DNA of 64,000 bases. It comes from Alphaproteobacteria bacterium (GTDB taxonomy: Bacteria > Pseudomonadota > Alphaproteobacteria > Rhizobiales > GCA-2746425). The notes under the pieces are model-generated. The model was not told the DNA's origin. It worked only from the letters and a program-made list of their open reading frames with translations, and did not search any database. The stretch is from NCBI GenBank assembly GCA_024743215.1, contig JANSWZ010000003.1, positions 62,001 through 126,000 of the forward strand. Direction: 5' to 3'. The position numbers were made by a program, and so were the translations under genes. The stretch's first letter is position 1; each line of letters begins with the position of its first letter. Shown piece by piece: positions 19,501 to 27,579 of this stretch.

Positions 19501-22071
19501 CTTGTTGCCAATGAGGAATTGCTGGCAAGCTACCAGTTTGATGTAATCGAGGGAGAGCAGAGTTTTGATGTGCCCGTCGGTGAAGACTGGGGCGCTGGTG
19601 CTTATGTTCTGGCGACACTTCATCACCCGATGGATGCGGCCAATGGTCAGCTGCCAACACGGTCCATCGGGGTGGAATGGCTGGGCGTTGATCCTGCGCC
19701 TCGCACGCTTTCCGTAGCGATGGATCTTCCCGAGAAAATCAAACCTCGTACTACATTAACGGTGCCTGTGACTGTTTCCGGTGCGGGCGACGGCAGCGCT
19801 CATATTGTTGTTGCGGCTGTTGATCTCGGCATCCTGAATTTGACCCGCTACGCGCCTCCGGAACCTGAAAAATGGTATTTTGCCAAACGCCAATTGGGGG
19901 CCACGCTTCGGGATCTATATGGTCGGTTGATCAATGGTCTTTCCGGCACACAGGGGCGGCTTCGTGTTGGCGGGGATGCGGCAACTGCCGGTCTGGCCAT
20001 GGAAGGCAATCCACCGGCGGAAAAACCCGTGTCGCTTTATTCCGGAATTGTTGATCTGGATGAAAATGGCGCAGCAACGATTTCGTTTGATGTGCCACAG
20101 TTCAACGGCACACTGAAACTGATGGCCGTGGCGTGGAGTGAGCGGAAGCTTGGCAGCACCAATGCCGAGGTGATCGTTCGCGATCCAGTGGTTATGACCA
20201 CAACATTGCCGCGTTTTCTGGCACCTGGAGATCAATCTCGTCTGCTGGTTCAGTTTGACAATACGGACGGTCCTGCTGGCGAATATGATCTGATGGTTAC
20301 CGCCTCCAGTGGGCTGGATCTTGGTGAAACCGCAGAAGGTATCGTCACACTGGATGAAGGCGGCACAGCGCGGGTTCTGGTTCCATTGACAGCAAGTGCG
20401 GTTGGTAATGCCGACTTGCAAATCAGCCTCACCGGACCGGATGATCAGACCATTTTGAAGGATTTGGTGCTGCCGATGCGGGCCAACACACGGCCTTTGC
20501 ATGATGCAAATTCTGTTGTGTTGACACCGGCCAGTGCCGATGGAAATTCCTTCACAATCAGCTCTTCTGTACTGGATGCCTATGTGCCTGGAACGGGAAC
20601 TGTGTCCATAGCACTTGGTGCGGGTGCAGGGCTTAATCCGGCTGCCTTGTACAACCAGCTGGACAATTATGGCTATCGATGCTCGGAGCAGACAACCAGC
20701 CGGGCACTGCCATTGCTGTCACGTCCAATCAGCTCTGCATCTGATCGCAAGACAATTGAAGATGCGATTACGCGTCTGGTCAGCTATCAGACCAGCGCCG
20801 GGTCGTTTGGTTTGTGGGGCTCTTCCGCCAGTCGGGATTTATGGTTGGATGCTTATGTCAGTGATTTCCTGACCAGAGCCCGAGAGGCCGGTTTTGAAGT
20901 GCCAGAGGTTGCTTATGAGCAGGCGATCAACAATCTGAAAAACACCTTGTCATTCAACACAAATATTGATGCAGACGCCAATCCGATGGCTTATGCGCTT
21001 TATGTGCTGGCGCGTAACGGGTCGGCTACGCTTGGTGATCTGCGTTACTTTGTCGACGCTAAATTTGATGCGTTTTCGACGCCCATAGCCAAAGCACAAC
21101 TGGCGGGAGGTCTGGCGCTCTATGGTGAAAATACGAGAGCAACCAAGGCATTTGAAGCGGCCAAAACCACCTATCTGGACCGTCGTAAGATAAGGCCATC
21201 TCGCTCCGGTCCGCGTGACTATGGAACGAATATGCGAGACGGTGCGGCGATCATGTCGCTGATTGCCGAAAGTGGCCTGAACCAGATCGAGACAGCTGAA
21301 CTAGCTGAGGCGGTCACAGCGGATCGACAACGCGATAGATATCTGAGCACCCAGGAAATGGCCTGGTTGCTGATGGCATCAGGCTCTCTGGCCAAGGTCA
21401 ATGAGACGCTTGATGTGGATGTCAGCCATGCGGGCATTCAATTGGAGAAAGATGCTTCTGGTGATGGTAGTGGTGTTATCTCATTCAGCTTTGATGAAGA
21501 GGCGATGGCGGAAGGGAATGTTGTGATTCGCAACAATCTGCAGCGCAGCGTGCCTTTGCGGGTTGAAACAAGCGGCGTTCCCAAAACGACTTCGGGGTCT
21601 TCAGAAAATGGGTTCATTGTTGCCCGGGAGTTTTTCAATCGGGATGGTACGCCAGCTGATTTGGAAACTCTGTCACAGAATGACCGGTTGGTTGTTGTTC
21701 TGACCGTGCGCCAGATGGTCAATCGGACAGACAAGCTGCTTTTGGTGGATCCTTTGCCTGCCGGTTTTGAAATTGATAATCCCAGTCTTCTTCAAAGCGC
21801 CAGCAGTGGCCTGAATTGGCTCCCCAATTCAACACCGCCTGAGCATTCTGCGTTTCTGGATGACCGGTTTGTGGTCGGTTTTGATGGCAAGGCATTTGAG
21901 GAAATGCCCGTGACAGACGGGTCGAATGTCTGGACTTTCGCCTATCAGGTTCGTGCAATTTCTCCAGGTGAGTTTACCTTGCCGCCAACTCATGTTGAAG
22001 ACATGTACTGGCCGCAAATCCATGGAACCAATGAGGGAATGAGCATTAGTATCGTAGGTCCGCTGCGGTAG
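16525..22071 (+). CDS. Alpha-2-macroglobulin family protein with N-terminal PAN/apple domain
   Basis: 1848 aa exported protein. A Sec signal peptide (about residues 1-35, ending AEA-Q) is followed by a PAN/apple-like domain (about 45-100; CAQACISDQQCKAFTYN with paired cysteines). A long series of macroglobulin beta-sandwich domains comes next (MG2-like FLYTERGVYRPGAE near residue 608). The thioester motif is CSEQ at residues 1386-1389 inside YRCSEQTTSRALPL, with the alpha-helical thioester domain after it. Bacterial alpha-2-macroglobulins are thought to trap invading proteases in the periplasm. No lipobox is visible, so the mature protein may be soluble or anchored otherwise. Ribosome-binding site GGGAG precedes the ATG; pbpC follows after 14 bases, the classic pairing. 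Confidence 0.93.
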   Translation: MRFLVPFSVSNASCIAFALALSLSASVFGTQAEAQETQRIVQTTENADYFGFDYRTVKDVSEKQCAQACISDQQCKAFTYNQAAGWCFLKDQSGELQSAEGAIAGRIVEKTVRAPDSFNNPAELAFLTKDLVRAQDALRASFAAISPRGDTDNLPGRFSAAALVNDFSSMRQLARIWVTVDPLNIAAWRAFADTYWRSRSKKWQETRDYRSFAISGALETYRLAQGDADKAAALDLLARALVLSDRYRPALESYKVSLELAENPRVRTAYEALDAEHGFRMLDYSVDSDAANPSACVQFSERLDADDTEYTDYLRLDGTEPADVRVANKEICVGGLTHGERYRLDLRAGLPADIGERIDNVVSLDIYVRDRSPNVRFTGSAYVLSRSHTKGIPLVTVNMDAVDISVHRVGDAAIAELLRDGRFNRPLNNDSLSGLSSDLATQVWSGVLETDGELNADTTTLMPVFRVVGDLQPGAYVMVADGPKTNESYWQPKATQWFVVSDLGLSSLSADDGLHVFARSLETSTPLPGVAVKLIARSSEILGRGETDANGYVQFAPGLLRGEGALQAATLVAETDAPDYALLDLEQTGFDLTDRGVDGRTSPGAVDVFLYTERGVYRPGAEVHATALLRDADAEALPGLPITFVMKRPDGVEQIRKISTNDSTGGHSASFMLPTSALRGSWDMQIYTDPDAAPVSTKRFLVEDFLPERIDFDLTLNDSELRAGEVATMGVAARYLFGAPAVGLPIEGGISIVARQPVDGPFKGFVFGLSDENFTPVNDRFTPGVRTDASGSVQFDLAVPSVPETTLPLAAKISVTMSDGGGRPVERQIDVPLAATGPSIGIRPLFDGSAPEGGSAGFQLVALDEEGTQIAATQANYELNRISRSYQWYRKSNGRWGWEPITRTDRVATGSLDLMQDQFARLDLTVDWGSYRLDVISGETVASYDFYAGWYVEKSAFDTPDALQVGVDRTLYTAGDVAKVRLSADRPGKLQLLVANEELLASYQFDVIEGEQSFDVPVGEDWGAGAYVLATLHHPMDAANGQLPTRSIGVEWLGVDPAPRTLSVAMDLPEKIKPRTTLTVPVTVSGAGDGSAHIVVAAVDLGILNLTRYAPPEPEKWYFAKRQLGATLRDLYGRLINGLSGTQGRLRVGGDAATAGLAMEGNPPAEKPVSLYSGIVDLDENGAATISFDVPQFNGTLKLMAVAWSERKLGSTNAEVIVRDPVVMTTTLPRFLAPGDQSRLLVQFDNTDGPAGEYDLMVTASSGLDLGETAEGIVTLDEGGTARVLVPLTASAVGNADLQISLTGPDDQTILKDLVLPMRANTRPLHDANSVVLTPASADGNSFTISSSVLDAYVPGTGTVSIALGAGAGLNPAALYNQLDNYGYRCSEQTTSRALPLLSRPISSASDRKTIEDAITRLVSYQTSAGSFGLWGSSASRDLWLDAYVSDFLTRAREAGFEVPEVAYEQAINNLKNTLSFNTNIDADANPMAYALYVLARNGSATLGDLRYFVDAKFDAFSTPIAKAQLAGGLALYGENTRATKAFEAAKTTYLDRRKIRPSRSGPRDYGTNMRDGAAIMSLIAESGLNQIETAELAEAVTADRQRDRYLSTQEMAWLLMASGSLAKVNETLDVDVSHAGIQLEKDASGDGSGVISFSFDEEAMAEGNVVIRNNLQRSVPLRVETSGVPKTTSGSSENGFIVAREFFNRDGTPADLETLSQNDRLVVVLTVRQMVNRTDKLLLVDPLPAGFEIDNPSLLQSASSGLNWLPNSTPPEHSAFLDDRFVVGFDGKAFEEMPVTDGSNVWTFAYQVRAISPGEFTLPPTHVEDMYWPQIHGTNEGMSISIVGPLR

Positions 22072-22085
22072 AGCGGAGAACCGCC

Positions 22086-24158
22086 ATGGCTCTGAGCCTC
22101 AGACACCGTTTGTGGTTGCTGGTTCCAGCGCTGCTGGGACTGGCTGTGTTGTCCGGCGGACTCATGGCCCTGCAATCTGTGCATCAGATTGTCAGGAACA
22201 CGCCACCGGTACATCTGGAGCAACCTCAATCAGTCACAGTGGTTGCATCCAATGGTGAATTGCTGCGCCCGTTTACCACTGTCGGTGGCTACTGGCGTAT
22301 TCCGGTTGAACTGGAAGAGGTGGACCCAAGGCTGATCACATTTCTTCTGGCCTATGAGGATCGCCGTTTCTTCGATCATGACGGGATTGACCGGCGTGCC
22401 ATGTTGCGTGCGGCCTTCCAACTGCTCACGAATGGTCGCGTGATATCAGGTGCATCAACCCTGTCGATGCAGGCGGCCCGCCTGTTGAGTGATGAGACAA
22501 CCCGAACACTGGCTGGAAAGATACAGCAGATCGTTCAGGCGAAGCGGCTGGAAGAGCAGCTCAGCAAGCAGGAAATCCTGACGCTTTACCTCAATCATGC
22601 GCCCTATGGGGGTAATCTGGAAGGTGTGCGGGCAGCCAGCTGGGCTTATTTCGGCAAGGAGCCTGCGTGGCTCAATCTTGCTGAAATTGCCCTGTTGATT
22701 GCTCTGCCACAGGCACCCGAAACAAGGCGTCCGGATCGGTTTACTGACAGGGCAATGTCAGCCCGGAAACGCGTCCTCCAACGTTTGGAAACAGCTGGGC
22801 TGATTTCCCCAGAAGATGCGAAGCGGGCTGCAGCCGCGCCCATTCCTTATCAGCGCAAACATTTCCCCATGCTTGCGCCTCATGTCGCGCAGGAATTGCG
22901 CGGGGTGGATGAACCTGATCTGGTCATCGAAACCACCATAGATTACGCGTTGCAGGCCTCACTTGAAAAGCACATTACGCAGCGCAGTGCGGGGCTGGGC
23001 AAAGGCTTTTCAATTGCAGCCCTGGTGGTGGATCATCAAACCGGAGCTATAAAGGCTTCTGTAGGTGGTCCGGGCTTGCTGTCAGGCAATGCAGCCGCGC
23101 ATTTGAATATGATCCGCGCTGTACGGTCACCGGGGTCGACGTTGAAGCCCTTGATTTACGGCCTTGGATTTGAGGCTGGAATTGCGCATCCTAATACGTT
23201 GGTTGATGATCGGCCTGCCGCTTTTGCAGATTACGTGCCTGAAAATTTCAACACCGGGTTTCATGGCACCATGACTATTTCGGAAGCGCTTCAGCTTTCT
23301 CTCAACATTCCGGCTATCGCTGTATTGGACAAGGTTGACCCGCATCGGCTGGCCAGCCGCTTGCGCCGTGCCGGAGCCGCCCCGCGCTTTCCCGATAGTG
23401 CCAGGCCGGGGTTGGCGATGGGGCTGGGCGGCGTCGGACTGACACTGGAAGAGCTTGTGCGTCTGTATGGTGCGCTTGCGGGGCAGGGGTCTGCGCTGGA
23501 GCTCAAGATCCGCCCTGATGTGAATGTTTCTTCTTCTGCGGCTCGTGTGCTGAGTGTTTCGGCCACCGATCTGCTTGTCAAATCGATGCTGCAAACCTCG
23601 CAACACAAACAAAGCGGCCTTGCCGGCCCGGTTTACAAAACAGGTACGTCTTACGGCTACCGAGATGCATGGACGATTGGTTTTGATGGTCGGCATGTGG
23701 TGGGCATGTGGGTGGGGCGGCCTGACAATGCACCTGCGGGACATATTACGGGTGCCACGGCGGCGTTGCCGATCTTCATGGATGTGTTTGCGCGTCTGGA
23801 AAGCCACCCACATCCAGCGCTGAACGGTGATGCGCTCTTGGCTAATGTCGATTTGCCAGTGCATTTGAAACGGTTTGGGCAGAATAATGGCACCGGCAAT
23901 GCGGTTGCATCTGCCAGGCCTGTGATTGCCTTTCCGCCAGCAGATGCGAGTTTACAAGTGCGTGCCGATGGTGCGGTTGCGCTCAAGGTTCGCGGTGGCT
24001 CTGCACCCTTTACGTGGTTGGCTGACGGGCGACCGGTCGCCAGCCGTGCGTTGCGCCGGGAAAGCTCGTTTCGGCCATCGGGCCCTGGCTTTTCGACTTT
24101 GACCGTGATTGACGCCAAAGGGCGGACAGATCAGGTGAGTGTGCGCTTGACGGAGTGA
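22086..24158 (+). CDS. pbpC: Penicillin-binding protein 1C
   Basis: 690 aa bifunctional peptidoglycan synthase anchored by an N-terminal membrane segment (about 9-30). The GT51 transglycosylase domain has catalytic Glu91 in YEDRRFFDHDG and the second motif GASTLSMQAARLL. The transpeptidase domain carries STLK with Ser351, SLN (in SLNIPA) and KTG at 518-520. A C-terminal BiPBP_C-like domain (about 610-690) follows. Co-transcribed with the alpha-2-macroglobulin gene, consistent with joint repair and defence of the cell wall after breach (known hypothesis for this pair). Confidence 0.95.
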   Translation: MALSLRHRLWLLVPALLGLAVLSGGLMALQSVHQIVRNTPPVHLEQPQSVTVVASNGELLRPFTTVGGYWRIPVELEEVDPRLITFLLAYEDRRFFDHDGIDRRAMLRAAFQLLTNGRVISGASTLSMQAARLLSDETTRTLAGKIQQIVQAKRLEEQLSKQEILTLYLNHAPYGGNLEGVRAASWAYFGKEPAWLNLAEIALLIALPQAPETRRPDRFTDRAMSARKRVLQRLETAGLISPEDAKRAAAAPIPYQRKHFPMLAPHVAQELRGVDEPDLVIETTIDYALQASLEKHITQRSAGLGKGFSIAALVVDHQTGAIKASVGGPGLLSGNAAAHLNMIRAVRSPGSTLKPLIYGLGFEAGIAHPNTLVDDRPAAFADYVPENFNTGFHGTMTISEALQLSLNIPAIAVLDKVDPHRLASRLRRAGAAPRFPDSARPGLAMGLGGVGLTLEELVRLYGALAGQGSALELKIRPDVNVSSSAARVLSVSATDLLVKSMLQTSQHKQSGLAGPVYKTGTSYGYRDAWTIGFDGRHVVGMWVGRPDNAPAGHITGATAALPIFMDVFARLESHPHPALNGDALLANVDLPVHLKRFGQNNGTGNAVASARPVIAFPPADASLQVRADGAVALKVRGGSAPFTWLADGRPVASRALRRESSFRPSGPGFSTLTVIDAKGRTDQVSVRLTE

Positions 24159-24164
24159 GCGCTG

Positions 24165-24272
24165 TGGATCCTCGGAACAAGTCCGAGGATGACGGGTTTA
24201 GATGTCAAGCAAAGCCGGTGGGCTGAATTCCCACCCCTTCTCCGTCACCCTCGGACTTGTTCCGAGGGTCCA
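24165..24272. repeat. Long inverted repeat of a dispersed palindromic element between pbpC and cobM
   Basis: Two 31-base arms (24165-24195 and 24242-24272) are inverted copies differing at two positions. Each arm is itself palindromic around CCTCGGAACAAGTCCGAGG. A smaller hairpin (GGTGGG 24217-24222, CCCACC 24230-24235) lies in the 46-base loop. The element resembles the CCTCGG...CCGAGG repeats scattered in many alphaproteobacterial genomes. Placed between convergent genes, it may also stop transcription both ways. Confidence 0.8.
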
Positions 24273-24287
24273 GGCAACCGCCAATCA

Positions 24288-25049
24288 TCAGGCACTGCGC
24301 TTTGGCCTTAGAATATGGGCATGAGCGCCGTCATATAACGCGCTGTCGCGGAATTCGTCTTGCTCTGCCAGAGCCTTCCCGACAAAAATGAGTGCCGTGC
24401 GGGTGATTTTTGCGAGCCGGGCTTTTTCGCGGATGGTGCTTAATGTGCCGTGGAGAAATGCTTCATCGGGCCAGCCGACACGATAGGCGATGATGGCTGG
24501 ACAATCTGCGCCATAAAGCGGGATCAGTTTGCGCTCAATGTCCCGCAAATTGCGCACTGACAGATGGATGGCCAGTGTGGCACCGGATTGCCCCAGGACT
24601 TCCAGATCTTCTCCCGGCGGCATGGAAGAAGACTTCATGGCTGTGCGGGTGAGGATAACTGTCTGATTGATTTCGGGAACGGTCAATTCACGGCCCAGTT
24701 TAGCAGCGGCTGCTGCATAAGCGGGCACGCCGGGAGTGATTTCGTAGGGGATGTCTGCAGCCTGTAAGCGACGGATTTGCTCTGCAATGGCGCCATAAAG
24801 TGACGGGTCGCCAGAGTGAACACGTGCCACATCTTCGCCGCGCGCATGCGCGGCCTCGATTTCAACCATGATCTGGTCCAGCGTCATGGAGGCGGTATCG
24901 GTTACTGTCCCCGGGGCCTCGGCGACCACTGCTTCGGGAACCAGCGATCCTGCATAAAGGCATAGTTCACAGGATTTGATGATGCGCAGTCCGCGCACAG
25001 TTATGAGTTCGGGGTCACCGGGTCCAGCCCCGATAAAATGCACGGTCAT
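24288..25049 (-). CDS. cobM: Precorrin-4 C11-methyltransferase (CobM/CbiF)
   Basis: 253 aa SAM-dependent tetrapyrrole methylase. Opens with VHFIGAGPGDPELITVRGLRII, has SGDPSLYGAIAEQ and TPGVPAYAAAAAKLGRELT, and ends in the family's TALIFVG stretch. Methylates C11 of the corrinoid macrocycle. The ATG overlaps the stop of the cbiG-cobJ fusion gene. Last gene of the six-gene cbiX-cobH-cobL-cobI-cbiG/cobJ-cobM operon. Confidence 0.94.
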   Translation of the reverse strand: MTVHFIGAGPGDPELITVRGLRIIKSCELCLYAGSLVPEAVVAEAPGTVTDTASMTLDQIMVEIEAAHARGEDVARVHSGDPSLYGAIAEQIRRLQAADIPYEITPGVPAYAAAAAKLGRELTVPEINQTVILTRTAMKSSSMPPGEDLEVLGQSGATLAIHLSVRNLRDIERKLIPLYGADCPAIIAYRVGWPDEAFLHGTLSTIREKARLAKITRTALIFVGKALAEQDEFRDSALYDGAHAHILRPKRSA

Positions 25050-26869
25050 TCGGCAGCCTCCTTGGTGATTGTTTCGCGTTTCCTGGCGTAGCCGCGCGGG
25101 GTGTAAACTCTTGTTCCGCCATCAAAGGCAAGTCGGCGTGATGCGCTGGAACCGACCAGCACAACCGTCAGCATATCCACATCATCAACATTCAAATCGC
25201 CCAGATCGACAATGCGCAATTGCTCTTCCGTGCGGCCAAGATTTGAACCCAGAATGACGGGTGTATCTGCTGGTCTGTGTTGCAACAGAATTTCCTTGGC
25301 GTAGGCCAGTTGCGTCCTGCGGCGTTTGGAAACCGGATTATAGAACGCAATGACAAAATCACCTGTTGCTGCGCCCTCTATTCTGGTCTGAATGGCTTCC
25401 CACGGTGTCAAAAGATCGGACAGGGAGATCGTGCAAAAATCATGGCCAAGAATCGCGCCAGCGCGTGCCGAAGCGGCCTGTAGTGCTGAAATGCCGGGTG
25501 TGGTGATGATCTCCACCCGCTTTGCGCCATCGGGCAATTCGGTCTGATCAAGACATTCCCAGACCAATGTTGCCATGGCGTAGATACCAGGGTCGCCTGA
25601 GCATACAAGGGCAACCGACTTTCCTTCACCTGCCAGCACCAAAGCATGGCGCACGCGGTCTTCTTCCGCGCCCAATGGAAAATCGTGGCGTGTTTTGCCA
25701 TTTGCCTGCGCGCCCAGCAGATCAAGATACAGCGAATAGCCGACCAGATGATCAGCACCCGCAACCAGCCGGCTCACCTCTGGCGTCTGCCAGTCAGGCT
25801 GGCCTGGCCCAAGACCCACAACTGATAGACGACCGCGGGCGCGGCCGATTGTTTGCGGCTCAATGATATTGGTTGCCTCTGCAATGGCGCAGGTGCCTTG
25901 ATCTATCTTCTGCTTTTCAACAATCAGGTGCCCGGTTGTGCCAACGCCGGACAGCGCGCCAGCTTCCGCAACCCCGTGGCAACCAACTTCCGCGAAGACG
26001 ATATCGGACGGATTTTTGAGGCGCGGCGTTTCTGCTTCGAGTGTTTCGGCACTTAGAAAACGAGCCGGAACGCCAAAATGATCGGCCACAGCATGGATTG
26101 CAGCTTCATCTGCCTTGACCGTGTGAGAACAGATACAACTCAGCGCCAATGGGCTGAGATTGGCATCTGCCAAAACCTGTTCTGCCAGTGCGATCATCCG
26201 AATCGGATCTGCATTGCGAATGGCACCCAGCCCCATGACAAGTTTTTTGGGATGATAAACCAGATGGGTGGTTGAGCCTGTCTGGTGTTTCACAGTGCTT
26301 TCCAGCAACAGTTCTCCGCTGTCTGATTGCGGCAGCTTGTTTGCATCAAATGGCAATTTGCCTCGAATTTTGACCCGTCCGCCGTTCAGCAACGCTGCCA
26401 TGAAGGGTTTTGCATCTGCCTTGTTTGCGAGCCTCCAACCCTGCGGCGGTTCGTCCAGCGCGACGCCAAAATGTGCATCTCCGGCGGTGGTGATTGCGGC
26501 GTGGCCTGCAAGATCATCTGCAATCTTTCGAGCCAGAGCGTTAGCCCCATTATGCCCACCCAAAAGCGGTACAATGGATTTCCCATTCTCATTGATCGCA
26601 AGGACTGGTGGCTCACTGTGTTTGTCACTGAGATGTGGCGCGACCGCGCGGATCAGAATGCCGGAGGCGCACAGGCCGATGATGGGCCGTCCAGCTGAAA
26701 AAAGCGTACCGATATGTGAGATCGCATCATCGAACAGGACGGTGATCGACGGGTCACCATCAAGGCGTTTTTGGGAACCGTGAATATCCGCCTGCAGAGT
26801 CTTCGCCAGCTGTTGTGCCAGCGGCAGAGCCGCTTGGGTCAGGACAATGATGACGGGTTGCGTGTTCAT
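25046..26869 (-). CDS. cobJ: Fused cobalt-precorrin-5A hydrolase (CbiG) and precorrin-3B C17-methyltransferase (CobJ)
   Basis: 607 aa two-enzyme protein. Residues about 1-330 are CbiG: N-domain with GLCASGILIRAVAP and PLLGGHNGANALARKIA, C-domain with LGAIRNADPIRMIALAEQVL and FAEVGCHGVAEAGAL. Residues about 345-600 are CobJ/CbiH: RLSVVGLGPGQPDW, LVCSGDPGIYAMATLVWE, and PVILGSNLGRTEEQLRIV. CbiG opens the ring-contraction lactone in the cobalt-early route; CobJ methylates C17 and contracts the ring. Fusing them puts consecutive or near-consecutive steps on one chain. Overlaps cobI and cobM by ATGA. Confidence 0.93.
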   Translation of the reverse strand: MNTQPVIIVLTQAALPLAQQLAKTLQADIHGSQKRLDGDPSITVLFDDAISHIGTLFSAGRPIIGLCASGILIRAVAPHLSDKHSEPPVLAINENGKSIVPLLGGHNGANALARKIADDLAGHAAITTAGDAHFGVALDEPPQGWRLANKADAKPFMAALLNGGRVKIRGKLPFDANKLPQSDSGELLLESTVKHQTGSTTHLVYHPKKLVMGLGAIRNADPIRMIALAEQVLADANLSPLALSCICSHTVKADEAAIHAVADHFGVPARFLSAETLEAETPRLKNPSDIVFAEVGCHGVAEAGALSGVGTTGHLIVEKQKIDQGTCAIAEATNIIEPQTIGRARGRLSVVGLGPGQPDWQTPEVSRLVAGADHLVGYSLYLDLLGAQANGKTRHDFPLGAEEDRVRHALVLAGEGKSVALVCSGDPGIYAMATLVWECLDQTELPDGAKRVEIITTPGISALQAASARAGAILGHDFCTISLSDLLTPWEAIQTRIEGAATGDFVIAFYNPVSKRRRTQLAYAKEILLQHRPADTPVILGSNLGRTEEQLRIVDLGDLNVDDVDMLTVVLVGSSASRRLAFDGGTRVYTPRGYARKRETITKEAAE

Positions 26870-27579
26870 GAAGAAGATGCCTGTCCCGGGCGGCTGCCCT
26901 TATCGATCAGGATCATGGAGAAGTAGGGCGCGCGGTTCTCTGGAATATCTGCCAGCGGTGCAACGCGTTCCTGTTCCAACGTTGCACGCTCGACATAGGT
27001 CGCTGCCGAAGTCAGTCCTTCAGCTTCGATGAGTTTGCTTAGCCGACCCATGTGGCGACCTACTTTAATGATGGCTGCAGCTTCACAGTTCCGCAATTGG
27101 ATTGCGATTTCTGCATCTTCGAGGGGCCCAGGAATGACCGTTAGAATGCTGTTCCGGCCTGCCAGCGGATGACCGGCTGCGGCGGCGCATGCTGTCAACG
27201 ACGAGACGCCCGGAACGACAATGCAGGAGTGTTCTTTCTCCAGCAGATCGTACAGATACATGAAGGAGCCATAGAAAAAAGGATCGCCTTCGCACAACAC
27301 CACCACGTCGCGTCCGGCGCTCAAATGCCGTGAGATGTTGTTCGCTGCACCTTCATAGACCTCATGTGGAAACCGGTCTGGCAGCATGGGCACCTCGATA
27401 GGAAGCTCTTCTACGCCTTGTGTGAAATGAGCGGCAGCGATGCTTCTGGCAAAGCTCTCTCCGCTTTCCGGCGCGGGATAAGCGATGACATCAGCATTTG
27501 AAATCAGCCGGGCAGCTTTCAAGGTCATCAATTCCGGATCGCCCGGACCGACGCCTACGCCATAAAGAGTTCCGCTCAT
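26866..27579 (-). CDS. cobI: Precorrin-2 C20-methyltransferase (CobI/CbiL)
   Basis: 237 aa tetrapyrrole methylase. Starts TLYGVGVGPGDPELMTLKAARLI, has CEGDPFFYGSFMYLYDLL and PGVSSLTACAAAAGHPLAGRN, and KVGRHMGRLSKLIE near the C-terminus, as expected for CobI. Methylates C20 of precorrin-2 or its cobalt form. Overlaps cobL and the cbiG-cobJ gene by 4 bases each. Confidence 0.94.
   Translation of the reverse strand: MSGTLYGVGVGPGDPELMTLKAARLISNADVIAYPAPESGESFARSIAAAHFTQGVEELPIEVPMLPDRFPHEVYEGAANNISRHLSAGRDVVVLCEGDPFFYGSFMYLYDLLEKEHSCIVVPGVSSLTACAAAAGHPLAGRNSILTVIPGPLEDAEIAIQLRNCEAAAIIKVGRHMGRLSKLIEAEGLTSAATYVERATLEQERVAPLADIPENRAPYFSMILIDKGSRPGQASSS

Noticed and set aside
19915-20502. 195-codon minus-strand frame inside the alpha-2-macroglobulin gene
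   Set aside because: It is a shadow of the conserved plus-strand coding sequence, without family likeness or a start signal.
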